Part shown: positions 6,378-7,126 of the stretch, one piece after another
Numbering within the stretch: the stretch's first letter is position 1
How the letters are laid out: the number at the start of each line of letters is the position of its first letter
Origin: Oscillospiraceae bacterium
Lineage (GTDB): Bacteria > Bacillota > Clostridia > Oscillospirales > Acutalibacteraceae
Direction of reading: 5' to 3'
Length of the DNA stretch: 7,126 bases
Assembly (NCBI GenBank): GCA_003486665.1
Contig: DNGF01000202.1
Span: 2,546-9,671, forward strand
The notes under the pieces: generated by a model
The model's input: the letters and a program-made list of their open reading frames with translations, nothing else
Databases searched by the model: none
What the model was told of the DNA's origin: nothing
Translations under genes and position numbers: made by a program

Positions 6378-6393
6378 GTTACAATAGGTTACA
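6378..6393 (-). promoter_or_regulatory. Tandem TGTAAC boxes upstream of the dockerin promoter
   Basis: On the minus strand TGTAAC occurs at 6393-6388 and 6383-6378, spaced by CTAT, a 10-bp period. The flanks also repeat (ATTGTAAC twice). They cover about -54 to -39 relative to the predicted start, the usual place for an OmpR-family activator. A weaker copy, TGTAAT, lies at 6364-6359 inside the promoter spacer. Confidence 0.5.
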
Positions 6394-6466
6394 ATAAATT
6401 TTTCCGATTTTTGCATGATTCGGGTCGCGGACAGCTATATATTATATAAAGAAAAGGCCATTTCAG

Positions 6467-6488
6467 CGGTTTAATAATGCCTTAACCG
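6467..6488. repeat. Imperfect inverted repeat
   Basis: CGGTTTAA (6467-6474) and TTAACCG (6482-6488) pair over seven positions with one bulged T and a 7-base loop. No T-tract follows on either strand, so it is not a clear terminator. The role is unknown. Confidence 0.4.
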
Positions 6489-6526
6489 AACATTGGGCCG
6501 TAAATGTAACAAAAATTACGCCGTTC

Positions 6527-6542
6527 TGTAACTTTTTGTAAC
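6527..6542 (+). promoter_or_regulatory. Second tandem pair of TGTAAC boxes
   Basis: The decamer TGTAACTTTT is repeated exactly at 6527-6536 and 6537-6546, giving TGTAAC at 10-bp spacing. A further TGTAAC lies at 6505-6510. The orientation is opposite to the pair at 6378-6393. They sit about 180-195 bases upstream of the plus-strand start and about 190-200 from the minus-strand start, so they would have to act at a distance or through looping. Confidence 0.4.
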
Positions 6543-6686
6543 TTTTTAGATTTTGCACAAAAAATCAATTACTCTTTACCGCCTCAATTCCGAATATTGG
6601 TATTTTTTGTCCGAAAATCCTTTGATTATGTCGATATTATGGCGATGTCTTTGTCAATAATTCACAAAATCGTTTTGCGTTTTCAT

Positions 6687-6715
6687 TTGACAAATTGGGC
6701 ATAGATCACTATAAT
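6687..6715 (+). promoter_or_regulatory. Perfect-consensus sigma-A promoter of the DUF348 gene
   Basis: TTGACA (6687-6692), a 17-base spacer and TATAAT (6710-6715) match the consensus exactly. The predicted start is near 6722, which leaves an 82-base leader before the ATG at 6804. Confidence 0.92.
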
Positions 6716-6722
6716 AGGCAAC

Positions 6723-6785
6723 GTTGGTTCAAAAACTAACTGAAAGACTACAGGCAAACGCCTGAATAAAACGGTTATTAACCGT
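6723..6785 (+). promoter_or_regulatory. Structured mRNA leader with three hairpins
   Basis: Three small stems follow one another: GTTGGT/ACTAAC (6723-6728/6735-6740, one G-U pair), CAGGC/GCCTG (6751-6755/6760-6764, loop AAAC) and ACGGTT/AACCGT (6771-6776/6780-6785, loop ATT). The last ends 6 bases before the AGGAG ribosome binding site (6791-6795). I could not match the whole to a known riboswitch class. It may set mRNA stability or translation. Confidence 0.5.
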
Positions 6786-6803
6786 ATAAAAGGAGCTTCC
6801 TGA

Positions 6804-7126
6804 ATGGAAACAATTAAAACCACAGTGAAAAAGATCGGCAGTACGATCCTGAAGTCAAAGGCAAGGGCGATTTTGATAACGCTTATCGTATGCCTTGCAG
6901 TTGCTACTGTTTATGCTGCCGCCGCAAATTCATATTCTGTAAAGATTATTGTTGATGACGGCGAGATCAATATAACAACAATGAGAGAAAGCGCAGAGGA
7001 CATTCTTTCTCAGGCAAATGTTCAGATAAACAAGGGCGATGTTGTTGATCTCTCTGATTTCTCAAGCGGATCAAAGTCAACGATCACCGTTTACAGAGCG
7101 TGCATTATCACGGTTTACGATAATTC
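6804..7126 (+). CDS. Membrane-anchored DUF348 (YabE-like) cell-wall protein, N-terminal part (3' cut by the window)
   Basis: The first 107 codons of a gene running off the window. AGGAG (6791-6795) lies 8 bases before the ATG. Residues 1-21 are basic (TTVKKIG, LKSKAR), then about 22-41 form one hydrophobic segment ending VYAAAA, which acts as a signal peptide or signal anchor. From about residue 43 the sequence follows the DUF348 pattern: YSVKIIVDDGEINITTMRES, then LSQANVQINKGDVVDL and ITVYRA. A new repeat may begin at IITVYD. In known proteins, DUF348 modules precede a G5 domain and a 3D or resuscitation-promoting-factor-type wall-lytic domain, as in YabE and RpfB; whether that holds here lies outside the window. 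It probably acts at the cell wall and shares the regulatory region with the divergent secreted amidase. Confidence 0.85.
   Translation, partial: METIKTTVKKIGSTILKSKARAILITLIVCLAVATVYAAAANSYSVKIIVDDGEINITTMRESAEDILSQANVQINKGDVVDLSDFSSGSKSTITVYRACIITVYDN

Larger units (their letters stand above)
6298..6803. other. Divergent intergenic region of 506 bases
   Basis: There is no convincing coding frame here. It holds both divergent promoters, their leader hairpins, a palindrome on one -35, five TGTAAC/GTTACA hexamers (6378, 6388, 6505, 6527, 6537), an imperfect inverted repeat at 6467-6488, an AT-rich stretch (6436-6450), and an 11-base repeat CCGAAYATTGG at 6486-6496 and 6590-6600. The stretch 6601-6680 shows nothing I can assign. 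Such length and site density suggest complex control of the two flanking envelope genes. Confidence 0.7.

Noticed and set aside
6436..6450. Additional promoter in the AT-rich TATATATTATATA stretch
   Set aside because: No convincing -35 lies at 16-18 bases on either strand, and both genes already have perfect promoters.
6505..6546. CRISPR-like or mobile-element repeats
   Set aside because: The repeats are only 10 bases long, directly abutting and without unique spacers, terminal inverted repeats or a transposase. A regulatory-site reading fits better.
6722..6790. preQ1 or cyclic-di-GMP riboswitch in the DUF348 leader
   Set aside because: Fragments such as GGTTC, AAAAACTAA and AGGCAAAC resemble parts of those aptamers, but the required helices, pseudoknot and remaining conserved blocks are missing.

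Overview
The window looks like chromosomal DNA from an anaerobic, plant-fibre-associated member of the Clostridia, most likely Oscillospiraceae/Ruminococcaceae (Ruminococcus or [Eubacterium] siraeum type). This rests on a type I dockerin on a secreted protein, a Firmicutes-style lysine riboswitch, AGGAG-type ribosome binding sites, and the meso-diaminopimelate dehydrogenase route to lysine. The species assignment is inference.

Layout. (1) 1-955: the 3' end of an ABC transporter ATPase gene, overlapping a small six-helix ABC-2 type permease gene. (2) 967-5285: a lysine biosynthesis operon. A sigma-A promoter with an extended -10 leads into a lysine riboswitch with a readable antiterminator/terminator switch, followed by dapA, dapB, ddh and lysA. 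These four enzymes take aspartate semialdehyde to L-lysine in four steps, so lysine should shut off the whole branch by premature termination. (3) 5298-5338: a strong hairpin between convergent genes, with its T-tract on the minus strand. (4) 5353-6297, minus strand: a secreted protein with a papain-like amidase domain, Cys-rich modules and a C-terminal dockerin. (5) 6298-6803: a 506-base divergent regulatory region. (6) 6804-end, plus strand: the N-terminus of a membrane-anchored DUF348 (YabE-like) cell-wall protein, cut by the window edge.

The least ordinary part is the divergent region. Both flanking genes encode probable cell-envelope proteins. Both have perfect TTGACA-N17-TATAAT promoters, and both transcripts start with a similar ACGTTG..TT.AAAA hairpin sequence. 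The region also holds five TGTAAC hexamers, four of them in two tandem pairs at exact 10-bp spacing in opposite orientations. One pair abuts the -35 of the minus-strand promoter. This resembles, but does not exactly match, the WalR (YycF) motif that controls wall hydrolases in other Firmicutes. I see no clear evidence of a wholly new system; shared control of these two genes is the best lead.
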